64,000 nucleotides of DNA from Bacteroides propionicigenes (GTDB lineage Bacteria; Bacteroidota; Bacteroidia; Bacteroidales; Bacteroidaceae). Position 1 is the stretch's first letter. Each line of letters opens with the position of its first letter. The translations under genes were made by a program, and so were the position numbers. Where the stretch lies: the NCBI RefSeq assembly GCF_018390535.1, contig NZ_JAHBBW010000003.1, forward strand, positions 186,001 to 250,000, given 5' to 3'. The notes under the pieces were generated by a model that ran no database searches, was not told the DNA's origin, and worked only from the letters and a program-made list of their open reading frames with translations. Of this stretch, positions 46,278-54,099 are shown one piece after another.

Positions 46278-47852
46278 TTATTTGATTTCGATTTCTTCCT
46301 TCATATCAATCTCTTCTCCTTGCGGATCGTAGAAGATATACTCCAGAAACGCTAATTTCTGGCTTGGAATAATCTTGATTCCGAATCCGTATTTCATTTG
46401 CCATTTCCGTTTCAGCGAGAGGACTCCCTGATTGATGTAGGCAGCGATATACGGGTGGATGTGTAACGAGAATCTCTTTATCTTCAATTTGTTGACAAGG
46501 TAGTCAATTTTACTCTCTAAGGTGTCCGTAAAGAGGATGGACGATTTAATAGTGCCTTTGCCGAAGCAGGTTGGACAGGTTTCCGTGGTATTCACATCCA
46601 TTGCCGGACGTACTCGTTGACGAGTTATCTGCATCAATCCGAATTTGCTGAGCGGCAAGATGTTGTGGCGTGCTCTGTCTTTCTGCATATTAGCACACAT
46701 ACGTTCGTAAAGCTTTTGTCTGTTTTCGGCTTCATTCATGTCAATGAAATCCACTACGATAATACCACCCATATCTCTTAGTCGCAATTGGCGTGCCAGT
46801 TCATCGGCGGCTCCCAAATTCACTTCCAGTGCATTGGCTTCTTGCCCGTTGGCATTTTTGATGCGGTTACCGCTGTTCACGTCTACTACGTGAAGCGCCT
46901 CGGTGTGCTCAATAATCAGGTAAGCCCCGCTTTTGTATGAAACGGTTTTGCCAAATGACGACTTTATCTGTTTGGTGATACCAAAATTGTCGTAAATGGG
47001 AAGTTGACCCTTGTACAGCTTTACGATTCCTGCCCGTTCAGGGGCGATGAGTGTTACGTAATCCTTGATTTCGTTGAATACAGCTTCGTTGTTCACGTGG
47101 ATGTTTTCGAAAGAAGGATTGAACAAGTCGCGCAATAAGCCTACGGCGCGGCTGGTTTCTTCGTAAATCAGTGTCGGAAACTTGGTTGCTTTTTGTACTT
47201 TGGTAATAGCTTCTTCCCAATGTTTCAGTAATACTTTAAGCTCTCCGTCAAGCTCGGCTACGCGTTTTCCTTCGGCAACAGTACGGACGATGACACCAAA
47301 ATTCTTGGGTTTGATGCTCATCAGCAGTTGTTTGAGACGGGCGCGTTCTTCGCTTGATTTAATTTTTTGTGATACGGAAACCTTATCGTTGAAGGGGATT
47401 AGCACGAGATACCTTCCGGCAAAAGAAAGTTCGGAAGTTAGGCGCGGCCCTTTGGTCGAGATTGGTTCCTTTACGATTTGCACCACTACTTCTTGTCCTA
47501 CTTTGAGTGTGTTGGATACTGTTCCGTCTTTTTCAAGATCGGGAAGTATGGCTGCTTTGGTAATTGGATTAAGCTTCTTTTTATCGCTTAAAGTTTGCTT
47601 TACGTATTTCTCTAATGAGTTAAATTGAGGACCTAAGTCCAGATAATGAAGAAAAGCGTCTTTCTCGTAACCCACGTCCACGAAGCAGGCATTCAGGCCC
47701 GGCATCAATTTCTTGACGCGTCCTAAATACATATTACCCACAGAGAAGGAAATGTTTCTTCCTTCGCTTTGGAGTTCCACCAGGCTTTTGTCTTCGAGCA
47801 AAGCGATGGAAACCTCTTTGGGCTGTACGTCTACAACGAGTTCGCTTGTCAC
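46278..47852 (-). CDS. rng: Ribonuclease E/G family protein
   Basis: A 524-residue endoribonuclease for rRNA maturation and mRNA turnover. It has an S1 RNA-binding domain (about 35-135, GNMYLGRVKKLMPGLNACFVDVGYEKDAFLHYLDL), the catalytic DNase I-like part with GGIIVVDFIDM (metal-binding Asp residues) and the zinc-link CPTCFGKG near residue 430. The length fits RNase G, with no RNase E-type scaffold. It follows the HU and small basic protein genes on the minus strand; a hairpin at 47964-48008 lies between. Confidence 0.95.
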   Translation of the reverse strand: MTSELVVDVQPKEVSIALLEDKSLVELQSEGRNISFSVGNMYLGRVKKLMPGLNACFVDVGYEKDAFLHYLDLGPQFNSLEKYVKQTLSDKKKLNPITKAAILPDLEKDGTVSNTLKVGQEVVVQIVKEPISTKGPRLTSELSFAGRYLVLIPFNDKVSVSQKIKSSEERARLKQLLMSIKPKNFGVIVRTVAEGKRVAELDGELKVLLKHWEEAITKVQKATKFPTLIYEETSRAVGLLRDLFNPSFENIHVNNEAVFNEIKDYVTLIAPERAGIVKLYKGQLPIYDNFGITKQIKSSFGKTVSYKSGAYLIIEHTEALHVVDVNSGNRIKNANGQEANALEVNLGAADELARQLRLRDMGGIIVVDFIDMNEAENRQKLYERMCANMQKDRARHNILPLSKFGLMQITRQRVRPAMDVNTTETCPTCFGKGTIKSSILFTDTLESKIDYLVNKLKIKRFSLHIHPYIAAYINQGVLSLKRKWQMKYGFGIKIIPSQKLAFLEYIFYDPQGEEIDMKEEIEIK

Positions 47853-47963
47853 AATAATTTGCTTTTACATTTTTATTATACAGATATTTTCTGTTCAGAT
47901 TTACCGATGGGAGTTGTGTCAAAACGAAGTTTAGACACAACCTCATCAGTTTGATACTTAAAC

Positions 47964-48008
47964 AAAGAACAAACCCGCGAGACAATTAGCTTCACAAGTT
48001 TGTTCTTT
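47964..48008 (-). terminator. Hairpin between the small basic protein gene and rng
   Basis: AAAGAACAAAC and GTTTGTTCTTT form a perfect 11-bp stem around a 23-base spacer. On the minus strand it is followed by GTTTAAG rather than a clean T run. It may attenuate read-through into rng or be a processing site. Confidence 0.5.
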
Positions 48009-48030
48009 ATTTTGTCTTTCAGACTAAAAA

Positions 48031-48123
48031 TTACTTTTTGCTTTTATGTCTGTTCTTTCTTAGTCTTTTTTTACGCTTGTGCGTAGACATTTTATGTCTT
48101 TTTTTCTTCTTTCCGCTTGGCAT
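48031..48123 (-). CDS. 30-residue basic AURKAIP1/COX24-domain protein (ribosomal-type)
   Basis: A minus-strand frame from ATG at 48121-48123 to TAA at 48031-48033 encodes 30 residues starting MPSGKKKKRHKMSTHKRKK and ending NRHKSKK, more than half Lys, Arg and His. I recognise this as the tiny Bacteroidetes protein annotated as AURKAIP1/COX24-domain, related to the mitochondrial small-subunit protein mS38. It lies 36 bases behind the HU gene and ahead of rng. A role in the small ribosomal subunit is likely by homology. Confidence 0.85.
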   Translation of the reverse strand: MPSGKKKKRHKMSTHKRKKRLRKNRHKSKK

Positions 48124-48159
48124 AGCTTCAAAATTTTATGGGTTAATACTAATTGTTTA

Positions 48160-48435
48160 TTATTTTTTCACAGCAATGGTGAATGTCTTGGCAGGTTTAA
48201 AAGCCGGAATGTTGTGTTCCGGAATGATGATGGTAGTGTTCTTTGAGATGTTACGAGCTGTTTTCTGAGCTCTCTTCTTCACTACAAAACTACCAAACCC
48301 GCGGAGATAAACATTTTCATCTTTTGATAAAGATGCCTTCACTGCGTCCATGAACGCTTCAACGGTTGTAAGTACTGTGACTTTGTCAATTCCGGTGTTC
48401 TTTGTAATTTCGTTTACAATATCAGCTTTAGTCAT
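48160..48435 (-). CDS. HU-family DNA-binding protein
   Basis: A 91-residue histone-like protein that bends and compacts DNA. The N-terminal dimerisation part MTKADIVNEITKNTGIDKVTVLTTVEAFMDAVKASL, then VYLRGFGSFVVKKRAQKTARN with the start of the DNA-binding arm, and IPEHNIPAFKPAKTF are canonical; the IPEHNIPAFKP variant is typical of Bacteroidetes HU. The gene heads the minus-strand unit HU, small basic protein, RNase G and is divergent from mutY. Confidence 0.95.
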   Translation of the reverse strand: MTKADIVNEITKNTGIDKVTVLTTVEAFMDAVKASLSKDENVYLRGFGSFVVKKRAQKTARNISKNTTIIIPEHNIPAFKPAKTFTIAVKK

Positions 48436-48484
48436 TTTTTCTAAAAAAAATATTATTACTATAGTTTTCTAATTTTTTGGACTG

Positions 48485-48492
48485 CAAATATA
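48485..48492 (-). promoter_or_regulatory. Putative -7 element of the HU gene
   Basis: On the minus strand TATATTTG matches TAnnTTTG and lies about 50 bases before the HU start codon. A clean -33 element is not visible. Confidence 0.45.
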
Positions 48493-48577
48493 TAGCTTTT
48501 TGGCGGCTCTAAAAAATATATTCTCGACATTTTTTGAAAAAAGTCTAAGCATTGGGCATTGTTAGACTGAAAATCCG

Positions 48578-48585
48578 TATTTTTG
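48578..48585 (+). promoter_or_regulatory. Putative -7 element of mutY
   Basis: TATTTTTG matches TAnnTTTG and lies 34 bases before the mutY ATG; TTGG at 48552-48555 is a loose -33 candidate. Confidence 0.4.
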
Positions 48586-48619
48586 TTCTTCCGAAAAAGG
48601 ACTGCATCCTTTGGGGGAT

Positions 48620-49672
48620 ATGGAACTATTTATGAATATATTGACTGAGACTTTACTGGATTGGTATGCGGATAATAAACGCGATTTGCCGTGGAGAGAA
48701 ACAACCGATCCTTACCGGATATGGATTTCTGAGATTATCTTGCAGCAGACGCGGGTAGTGCAGGGATATGAGTATTTCCTTCGTTTTATCCGTCGTTTTC
48801 CTGATGTGGCGGCTTTGGCTTCGGCTTCGGAGGAGGAAGTTTTAAAATACTGGCAAGGATTGGGCTATTACTCCCGTGCCCGTAATCTGTATGCCGCCGC
48901 CAAGAGTATGAACGGCAAGTTTCCGGCAAGTTATCGGGAAGTGCGCGCTTTGAAAGGGGTGGGCGACTATACGGCTGCCGCTATTTGTTCCATTGCCTAT
49001 AATATGCCGTATGCGGTGGTGGATGGTAATGTGTATCGCGTCCTTTCCCGTTATTGGGGTATTGATACTCCGATTGATTCTACGGAGGGAAAAAAACTTT
49101 TTGCGGCTTTGGCGGATGAGATGCTTGATAAATCCCGGCCGGCGACCTATAATCAGGCCATAATGGATTTTGGGGCTATTCAGTGTACGCCGCAGTCTCC
49201 CAACTGTATGTTTTGTCCTTTGGCGGATAGTTGTACCGCTTTATCAAAAGGGCTGGTGACGCAACTTCCCGTGAAGCAACATAAAACAAAAACTTCCAAC
49301 CGCTACTTTAATTATATATATGTACGCATGGGCGCGCGTACTTTTATACATAAGCGGACGGGCGACGATGTTTGGAAGAACTTGTTTGAGTTGCCGTTGG
49401 TTGAAGCGGATAAGGACTTGTCTGAAGAGGAATTCCTTGCATCGGCTTCTTTTCGATCACTTTTGGCGGAGGGGGAGACGCCGGAAGTGCGTTCGGTGCT
49501 TCGGAATGTGAAACATATTTTGTCGCACAGGGTGATTTATACTAACTTTTATGAAGTTGTGTTGCCGGAGAACTCCCGTTCGTTTTCGGGTTATCAGTGC
49601 ATCAGGGTGGAAGATTTGGAACAATATCCGGTATCTCGTCTGGTGCATGCGTTCTTGGAGAAATATGTATAA
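48620..49672 (+). CDS. mutY: A/G-specific adenine glycosylase
   Basis: Removes adenine mispaired with 8-oxoguanine. The product (about 350 residues) has DLPWRETTDPYRIWISEIILQQTRV (with the catalytic Glu of the family), the helix-hairpin-helix LKGVGDYTAAAICSIAY with the following catalytic Asp (VVDGNVYRVLSRY), the 4Fe-4S ligands C-x6-C-x2-C-x5-C in CTPQSPNCMFCPLADSC, and a C-terminal NUDIX-like domain. ATG at 48620 behind GGGGGAT is preferred to the TTG at 48611. Confidence 0.94.
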   Translation: MELFMNILTETLLDWYADNKRDLPWRETTDPYRIWISEIILQQTRVVQGYEYFLRFIRRFPDVAALASASEEEVLKYWQGLGYYSRARNLYAAAKSMNGKFPASYREVRALKGVGDYTAAAICSIAYNMPYAVVDGNVYRVLSRYWGIDTPIDSTEGKKLFAALADEMLDKSRPATYNQAIMDFGAIQCTPQSPNCMFCPLADSCTALSKGLVTQLPVKQHKTKTSNRYFNYIYVRMGARTFIHKRTGDDVWKNLFELPLVEADKDLSEEEFLASASFRSLLAEGETPEVRSVLRNVKHILSHRVIYTNFYEVVLPENSRSFSGYQCIRVEDLEQYPVSRLVHAFLEKYV

Positions 49673-49686
49673 AAGTTGGCTGTATT

Positions 49687-49718
49687 CTTGCATGATGTTG
49701 TTATTCTCGTTAATTTTG
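49687..49718 (+). promoter_or_regulatory. Promoter of ssb
   Basis: CTTG (49687-49690), a 20-base gap and TAATTTTG (49711-49718) fit the Bacteroides promoter pattern; the -7 element is a perfect match. Transcription should start near 49725, just before the ssb ATG at 49744. Confidence 0.55.
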
Positions 49719-49743
49719 GCAACAAATATAAAATTGAAAGTAT

Positions 49744-50199
49744 ATGTCAGTAAATAAAGTGATATTGTTAGGAAATGTAGGCAGAGATCCCGAAGTGAGA
49801 TACCTTGACACAGGTGTTGCTGTCGCTACTTTCCCTTTGGCTACTTCAGACCGTGCCTATACATTGGCAAACGGAACGCAGGTTCCCGAGCGTACGGAGT
49901 GGCATAATCTTGTCCTTTGGCGCGGACTGGCAGAAACGGCTGAGAAATACGTGCATAAAGGAGACAAACTTTATGTGGAGGGCAAGATACGGACTCGTTC
50001 GTATGATGACCAGACCGGTGCAAAACGGTATGTAACAGAGATTTTTGTAGATAGCATGGAAATGCTTTCTGCAAGAAATACAACTCCCGGGGCTGCACCG
50101 CAGACCGGTATGCCGGGACAGGCGGGTGCTTCCGTACAGTCAGCACAATCGCAGGCGGCTCCTGCACAGAATAATCCAACGGACGATTTACCGTTCTAA
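49744..50199 (+). CDS. ssb: Single-stranded DNA-binding protein
   Basis: A 151-residue protein with an OB fold (1-105: VNKVILLGNVGRDPEVRYL, ERTEWHNLVLWRGLAETAEKYVHKG, YVEGKIRTRSY) and a Gln/Ala/Pro-rich linker ending in the acidic tip DDLPF that recruits replication and repair proteins. It lies between mutY and gldE, an order I have seen in other Bacteroides genomes. Confidence 0.96.
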   Translation: MSVNKVILLGNVGRDPEVRYLDTGVAVATFPLATSDRAYTLANGTQVPERTEWHNLVLWRGLAETAEKYVHKGDKLYVEGKIRTRSYDDQTGAKRYVTEIFVDSMEMLSARNTTPGAAPQTGMPGQAGASVQSAQSQAAPAQNNPTDDLPF

Positions 50200-50222
50200 T
50201 TGTTTAACTAAAACCAAAATCT

Positions 50223-51575
50223 TTGGACCCAGACGCTTATTTATGCCAGTTGGCAGATATTTTTAACGGTATAACCGTACAAACTCCTTCTGTTTCGGCT
50301 ATTATAGCCATTGTATTGGCAGGTGTGCTTTTACTTGCTTCCGGTTTTGCTTCGGCTTCCGAAATAGCATTCTTCTCACTGTCTCCTTCCGATTTGAATA
50401 CTATTGGAGAGGGGAAACATCCTTCTGACGAGAAAATCAGGAATTTGTTGGATGATACGGAGCGATTATTGGCTACGATATTGATTACGAACAACTTTGT
50501 GAACGTAACGATTATTATGCTCTGCAACTTCTTCTTTATGAATGTATTCCTGTTCCATTCGGTTATTGCGGAGTTCGTGATTCTGACGGTTGTCCTGACT
50601 TTCCTGTTGTTGCTTTTCGGAGAGATTATGCCAAAAATCTATTCGGCGCAGAAGACATTGGCTTTTTGTCGTTTTGCTGCTCCCGGCATTATGGCGTGTC
50701 GTTCCATCTTCTATCCGTTATCTTCGGTATTGGTGCGTTCCACTTCGTTTCTCAACAAGCATTTCGTACGGAAGAACCATAACATTTCAGTGGATGAACT
50801 GTCGCATGCGTTGGAGTTGACAGACAAAGCCGAACTTTCAGAAGAGAACAATATATTGGAGGGTATTATTCGTTTTGGCGGTGAGACGGCTAAGGAAGTA
50901 ATGACATCCCGTTTGGATGTGGTGGATTTGGAGATTCGCACTCCTTTTAAGGATGTGTTGAAGTGTATTGTAGAGAATGCTTATTCACGTATCCCCGTTT
51001 ATGCGGAAACACGTGACAATATAAAGGGAGTGCTTTATATCAAAGACTTGCTTCCTCATCTGAACAAGGGAGATAATTTCCGTTGGCAGTCGTTGATTCG
51101 TCCGGCATACTTTGTTCCGGAAACCAAGATGATTGATGATTTGCTCCGTGATTTTCAAGCGAACAAGATTCATATCGCTATTGTGGTGGATGAGTTCGGA
51201 GGAACATCGGGCATCGTCACAATGGAAGACATTATAGAGGAGATTGTGGGTGAGATACGTGACGAATATGATGATGAAGAGCGTACCTATGCAGTTCTCA
51301 ATGACCACACATGGGTCTTTGAAGCCAAAACACAGCTGACAGATTTCTACAAGATAACCAAGATAGATGAGGAGACCTTTGACGAGGTGGCGGGTGATGC
51401 CGATACTTTGGCGGGACTGTTGCTTGAATTGAAAGGGGAGTTTCCCGCACTTCATGAGAAGGTGACTTACAATTGTTATGAATTTGAAGTTCTTGAAATG
51501 GACAACCGCCGTATCTTAAAAGTGAAATTCACGGTTAATGAACCTGTTCGGGAAAGTTCTGAAACAGAAAAATAA
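50223..51575 (+). CDS. gldE: GldE-type CNNM/CBS-domain membrane protein
   Basis: A 450-residue protein with an N-terminal DUF21/CNNM transmembrane domain (about 25-190, LLASGFASASEIAFFSLSPSDL), a pair of CBS domains (about 215-335, RIPVYAETRDNIKGVLYIKDLL; VVDEFGGTSGIVTMEDIIEEIVGE) and a C-terminal CorC/HlyC domain. It starts with TTG. In gliding Bacteroidetes GldE supports GldD; in non-gliding gut species it is probably a metal-ion transporter or regulator. The phosphopantetheinyl transferase gene starts 1 base after its stop codon. Confidence 0.9.
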   Translation: MDPDAYLCQLADIFNGITVQTPSVSAIIAIVLAGVLLLASGFASASEIAFFSLSPSDLNTIGEGKHPSDEKIRNLLDDTERLLATILITNNFVNVTIIMLCNFFFMNVFLFHSVIAEFVILTVVLTFLLLLFGEIMPKIYSAQKTLAFCRFAAPGIMACRSIFYPLSSVLVRSTSFLNKHFVRKNHNISVDELSHALELTDKAELSEENNILEGIIRFGGETAKEVMTSRLDVVDLEIRTPFKDVLKCIVENAYSRIPVYAETRDNIKGVLYIKDLLPHLNKGDNFRWQSLIRPAYFVPETKMIDDLLRDFQANKIHIAIVVDEFGGTSGIVTMEDIIEEIVGEIRDEYDDEERTYAVLNDHTWVFEAKTQLTDFYKITKIDEETFDEVAGDADTLAGLLLELKGEFPALHEKVTYNCYEFEVLEMDNRRILKVKFTVNEPVRESSETEK

Positions 51576-51576
51576 A

Positions 51577-52206
51577 ATGCCTGTCTTTAAACAATATACC
51601 GACAGCTCTTGCAGGTGGGGCATTTGGAAAACCGATGAGACGTTGGAAGAACTGTTTGCCTTGCTTCCCCATAGAGAAAAATATGAGGCGGATATTCGGG
51701 TATTTACGGCTGAGTCCCGTAAATTGGAGCGGCTGGCCGTCCGTGTATTGCTGTATGTGATGCTTGGTGAAGAGAAAGAGATAGGTTACCATCCCAATGG
51801 AAAACCGTATTTGGCGGACAGCTCTTTCTCTATCAGCATTTCGCATACCAAGGGCTATGTTGCCGTTTTGTTGGGCAGGCCGGAGAAAGAAGTGGGTATC
51901 GATATCGAATTTTATGGCGAGCGGGTACGTAAGGTAGCGCATAAATTCATGCGGGAAGATGAACGGATTTCTTTGTTCGGAGATACGGAAACATGGTCGT
52001 TGCTGCTCCATTGGTCTGCCAAGGAAACCATGTTTAAGTGTATGAATGCTTCCGATGTGGATTTTCGGGAGCATTTGCATGTGCTGCCGTTTACAGTCAG
52101 CGAACAAGGAGTATTCTCCGCCGAGGAATATCGTACGGCGGAGAAACGGAATTTTCAGATTCACTACTGCTTGTTTCCGGATTTTGTTCTAACGTTGAGC
52201 CTGTAA
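51577..52206 (+). CDS. 4'-Phosphopantetheinyl transferase superfamily protein
   Basis: A 209-residue protein that should attach phosphopantetheine from CoA to a carrier protein. The two family motifs are EVGIDIEFYGERV (metal-binding Asp and Glu) and HWSAKETMFKCM (WxxKE). The frame is open upstream to 51538 within gldE, but the ATG at 51577 immediately behind the gldE stop is the likely start. The Sfp-like length suggests a carrier other than the acyl carrier protein served by AcpS. It is convergent with tryptophanase, with 3 bases between the stops. Confidence 0.87.
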   Translation: MPVFKQYTDSSCRWGIWKTDETLEELFALLPHREKYEADIRVFTAESRKLERLAVRVLLYVMLGEEKEIGYHPNGKPYLADSSFSISISHTKGYVAVLLGRPEKEVGIDIEFYGERVRKVAHKFMREDERISLFGDTETWSLLLHWSAKETMFKCMNASDVDFREHLHVLPFTVSEQGVFSAEEYRTAEKRNFQIHYCLFPDFVLTLSL

Positions 52207-52209
52207 TTC

Positions 52210-53583
52210 CTACAGCCGTTCCAGTTGTACGGTAAAGTGGCGCATTAGCGGGGCTTCCCATGCAATGCGTACTCCTCTTGTGATAGTCTCACGCTTGTCA
52301 TATACATTCTTGAGTGCGGCGGCTATTACATTCATATGATTGTCGGTGTACACGCGGCGTGGAATGGCAAGGCGGAGCAAATCAAGTCCGTTGAAGCGGT
52401 TCTCGCGGGTAACGGGGTCACGGTCGGCAAGCAAATAACCTATTTCACATCCTCGTATGCCGGCTTCCAGATACAGCTCTACGGTCAATGTCTGTGCCGG
52501 GAATTCTTCTTTGGGTACGTGTGTCAGTACTTTGGGGGCGTCTACAAAGATTGCATGTCCTCCGGCAGGACGCTGGTAAGGTATTTCATACTCATCCAGT
52601 TTCTTTGCCAGATATTCTACTTGGCGGATGCGGGTTTCAAGATGGTCGAACTCGGTGTTTTCATCCAAGCCGATGGCAAGCGCATTCATGTCGCGGCCGT
52701 TCATGCCGCCATAAGTAAGGTAGCCCTCGAACTGCACGCAGAATCCTTTGGCCCCTTCGTACCAGTCCTGTCGGCGGGTTGCGATAAATCCGCCCATATT
52801 GACGATGCCGTCTTTCTTGGCGCTCATGGTCATGCCGTCTGCAAGGGCAAACATTTCTTTGGTGATTTCCTTAATGCTCTTGTCCTTGTAACCTTCCTCG
52901 CGGGTTTTGATGAAATAAGCGTTTTCGGCAAAGCGGGCAGAGTCAAAAAGGACAGGCTTGTCGTACTTGTCGGCAATGCTTCGGACTTCACGAAGGTTCT
53001 GCATGGAAACGGGTTGTCCTCCGGCTGTGTTGTTGGTGATGGTGACAATGACGAACGGTATGCGGTCACTATGTTCCTGCAATGCTTTTTCCAATTTGGC
53101 AGGGTCTACATTCCCTTTGAAGGGGATTTCCAGTTGTGTTTGTTTGGCTTCGTCTATCGTGCAGTCCAGCGCTATTGCTTTCCGGCTTTCGATGTGTCCT
53201 TTGGTTGTGTCGAAATGGGAGTTTCCCGGTACTATGTCCCCCTCATGCACCAGATAGGAGAACAATACATTTTCGGCGGCACGCCCCTGATGGGTAGGGA
53301 TGACGTATTCAAATCCGGTGAGACGGGTGATAACCTCTTTCAGGTTGAAGAAAGAAGAAGCGCCTGCGTAACTTTCGTCCCCAAGCATTATGCCTGCCCA
53401 TTGCCGGTCGCTCATGGCTCCTGTTCCCGAGTCGGTGATGAGGTCGATATAGACTTGTTCTGATTTCAGCTGAAAAACGTTGTAATGAGCCTCTTTCAAC
53501 CACTGTTCACGTTCTTGGCGGGTACTTTTGCGGATAGGTTCCACCATTTTAATTTTCCATGATTCAGCAAATGGTAATTCCAT
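52210..53583 (-). CDS. tnaA: Tryptophanase
   Basis: PLP-dependent lyase of 457 residues that cleaves tryptophan to indole, pyruvate and ammonia. Conserved parts are VYIDLITDSGTGAMSDRQWAG, the PTHQGRAAENVLF region, TNNTAGGQPVSM, LFDSARFAENAYFI and the PLP lysine in TMSAKKDGIVNMGG. It ends AWEAPLMRHFTVQLERL, the usual C terminus. No TnaC-like leader with a Trp codon is visible upstream. A possible promoter is at 53652-53683, and a cobalamin riboswitch unit lies further upstream on the same strand. Confidence 0.96.
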   Translation of the reverse strand: MELPFAESWKIKMVEPIRKSTRQEREQWLKEAHYNVFQLKSEQVYIDLITDSGTGAMSDRQWAGIMLGDESYAGASSFFNLKEVITRLTGFEYVIPTHQGRAAENVLFSYLVHEGDIVPGNSHFDTTKGHIESRKAIALDCTIDEAKQTQLEIPFKGNVDPAKLEKALQEHSDRIPFVIVTITNNTAGGQPVSMQNLREVRSIADKYDKPVLFDSARFAENAYFIKTREEGYKDKSIKEITKEMFALADGMTMSAKKDGIVNMGGFIATRRQDWYEGAKGFCVQFEGYLTYGGMNGRDMNALAIGLDENTEFDHLETRIRQVEYLAKKLDEYEIPYQRPAGGHAIFVDAPKVLTHVPKEEFPAQTLTVELYLEAGIRGCEIGYLLADRDPVTRENRFNGLDLLRLAIPRRVYTDNHMNVIAAALKNVYDKRETITRGVRIAWEAPLMRHFTVQLERL

Positions 53584-53651
53584 AGATTCTTAATTTTTAT
53601 AAGTTCGACAATAGGTCAACGGAAGAATCCGTTTGTTGTGTTTTTATGTGC

Positions 53652-53683
53652 CGAATATAATGATTTTGCGGGTGATAGGCAAT
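53652..53683 (-). promoter_or_regulatory. Putative promoter of tnaA
   Basis: On the minus strand ATTG, a 20-base gap and TATATTCG resemble the Bacteroides promoter with one mismatch in each element. It would give a leader of about 60 bases with a small hairpin (53618-53633). Confidence 0.4.
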
Positions 53684-53707
53684 CTTTTTCTGACTTTTTG
53701 TAAACAA

Positions 53708-53737
53708 ATGTCCGGACGAATCACTTCGGCCGGACAT
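53708..53737 (-). terminator. Hairpin terminator between the riboswitch and tnaA
   Basis: ATGTCCGG and CCGGACAT, extended by CGAA/TTCG across one mismatch, form a stable hairpin with a 4-base loop. On the minus strand it is followed by TTGTTT, a modest T run. It either ends the short riboswitch transcript or acts as its regulated stop before tnaA. Confidence 0.65.
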
Positions 53738-53867
53738 CATTTAAATAAACTTGGCAGAGTTTATTCTCTTTTACTTTCTTTGAAAGAGTTTTGATGAATG
53801 AAATGATTGGATGAATTATCCGGTTCATTAGACTCAACGCTTTTTCCTCGAAAGCAATGATAAAACA

Positions 53868-54054
53868 GTGCATGGCAGGTCTTCTGACTTGTTTCTGTTG
53901 CAAACAGCCTTCCCGGAATATGCTTCCAGTGGCATGGAGAGAGTTTATAGCCTGCAACATTATGTGAAACTTACAGCAGCGGGACTGTCCAGGATTTGCA
54001 CCTGATTCCCTTTTAATTGCCTCCTTTGAAAGAAAGGAGGCAAACCAATGCATC
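53868..54054 (-). ncRNA. Cobalamin riboswitch
   Basis: Read on the minus strand it has the conserved cobalamin aptamer blocks in order: a closing stem 5' arm (GATGCATTGG), AAAGGGAATCAGGTGCAAATC, CAGTCCCGCTGCTGTAAG, GCCACTGG, GGGAAGGC, and the B12 box AGTCAGAAGACCTGCC, then the closing 3' arm CCATGCAC. Bound adenosyl- or methylcobalamin normally shuts off downstream expression. Its own -7 element lies just upstream. The following 130 bases contain no B12 transport or synthesis gene; the next sizeable gene is tnaA. Confidence 0.95.
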
Positions 54055-54055
54055 G

Positions 54056-54063
54056 CAAAGATA
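54056..54063 (-). promoter_or_regulatory. -7 element for the riboswitch transcript
   Basis: On the minus strand TATCTTTG is a perfect TAnnTTTG match directly upstream of the aptamer, placing the start of the RNA at about 54049. A CTTG lies 17 bases further upstream. The kinase gene stops at 54100, so the riboswitch RNA appears to be initiated independently. Confidence 0.5.
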
Positions 54064-54099
54064 ATGAAAAAAGTGACATACAAGAATGAATGGAGAGAA

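Noticed and set aside
48038..48268. 76-codon hydrophobic open frame on the plus strand
   Set aside because: Antisense to the 30-residue basic protein and the HU gene; Lys/Arg codons read backwards give Leu/Phe, which explains the hydrophobicity.
52336..53463. 375-codon open frame on the plus strand opposite tnaA
   Set aside because: The tnaA frame has full family conservation; the opposite frame shows no signal peptide, domain or motif and is a by-product of codon bias.
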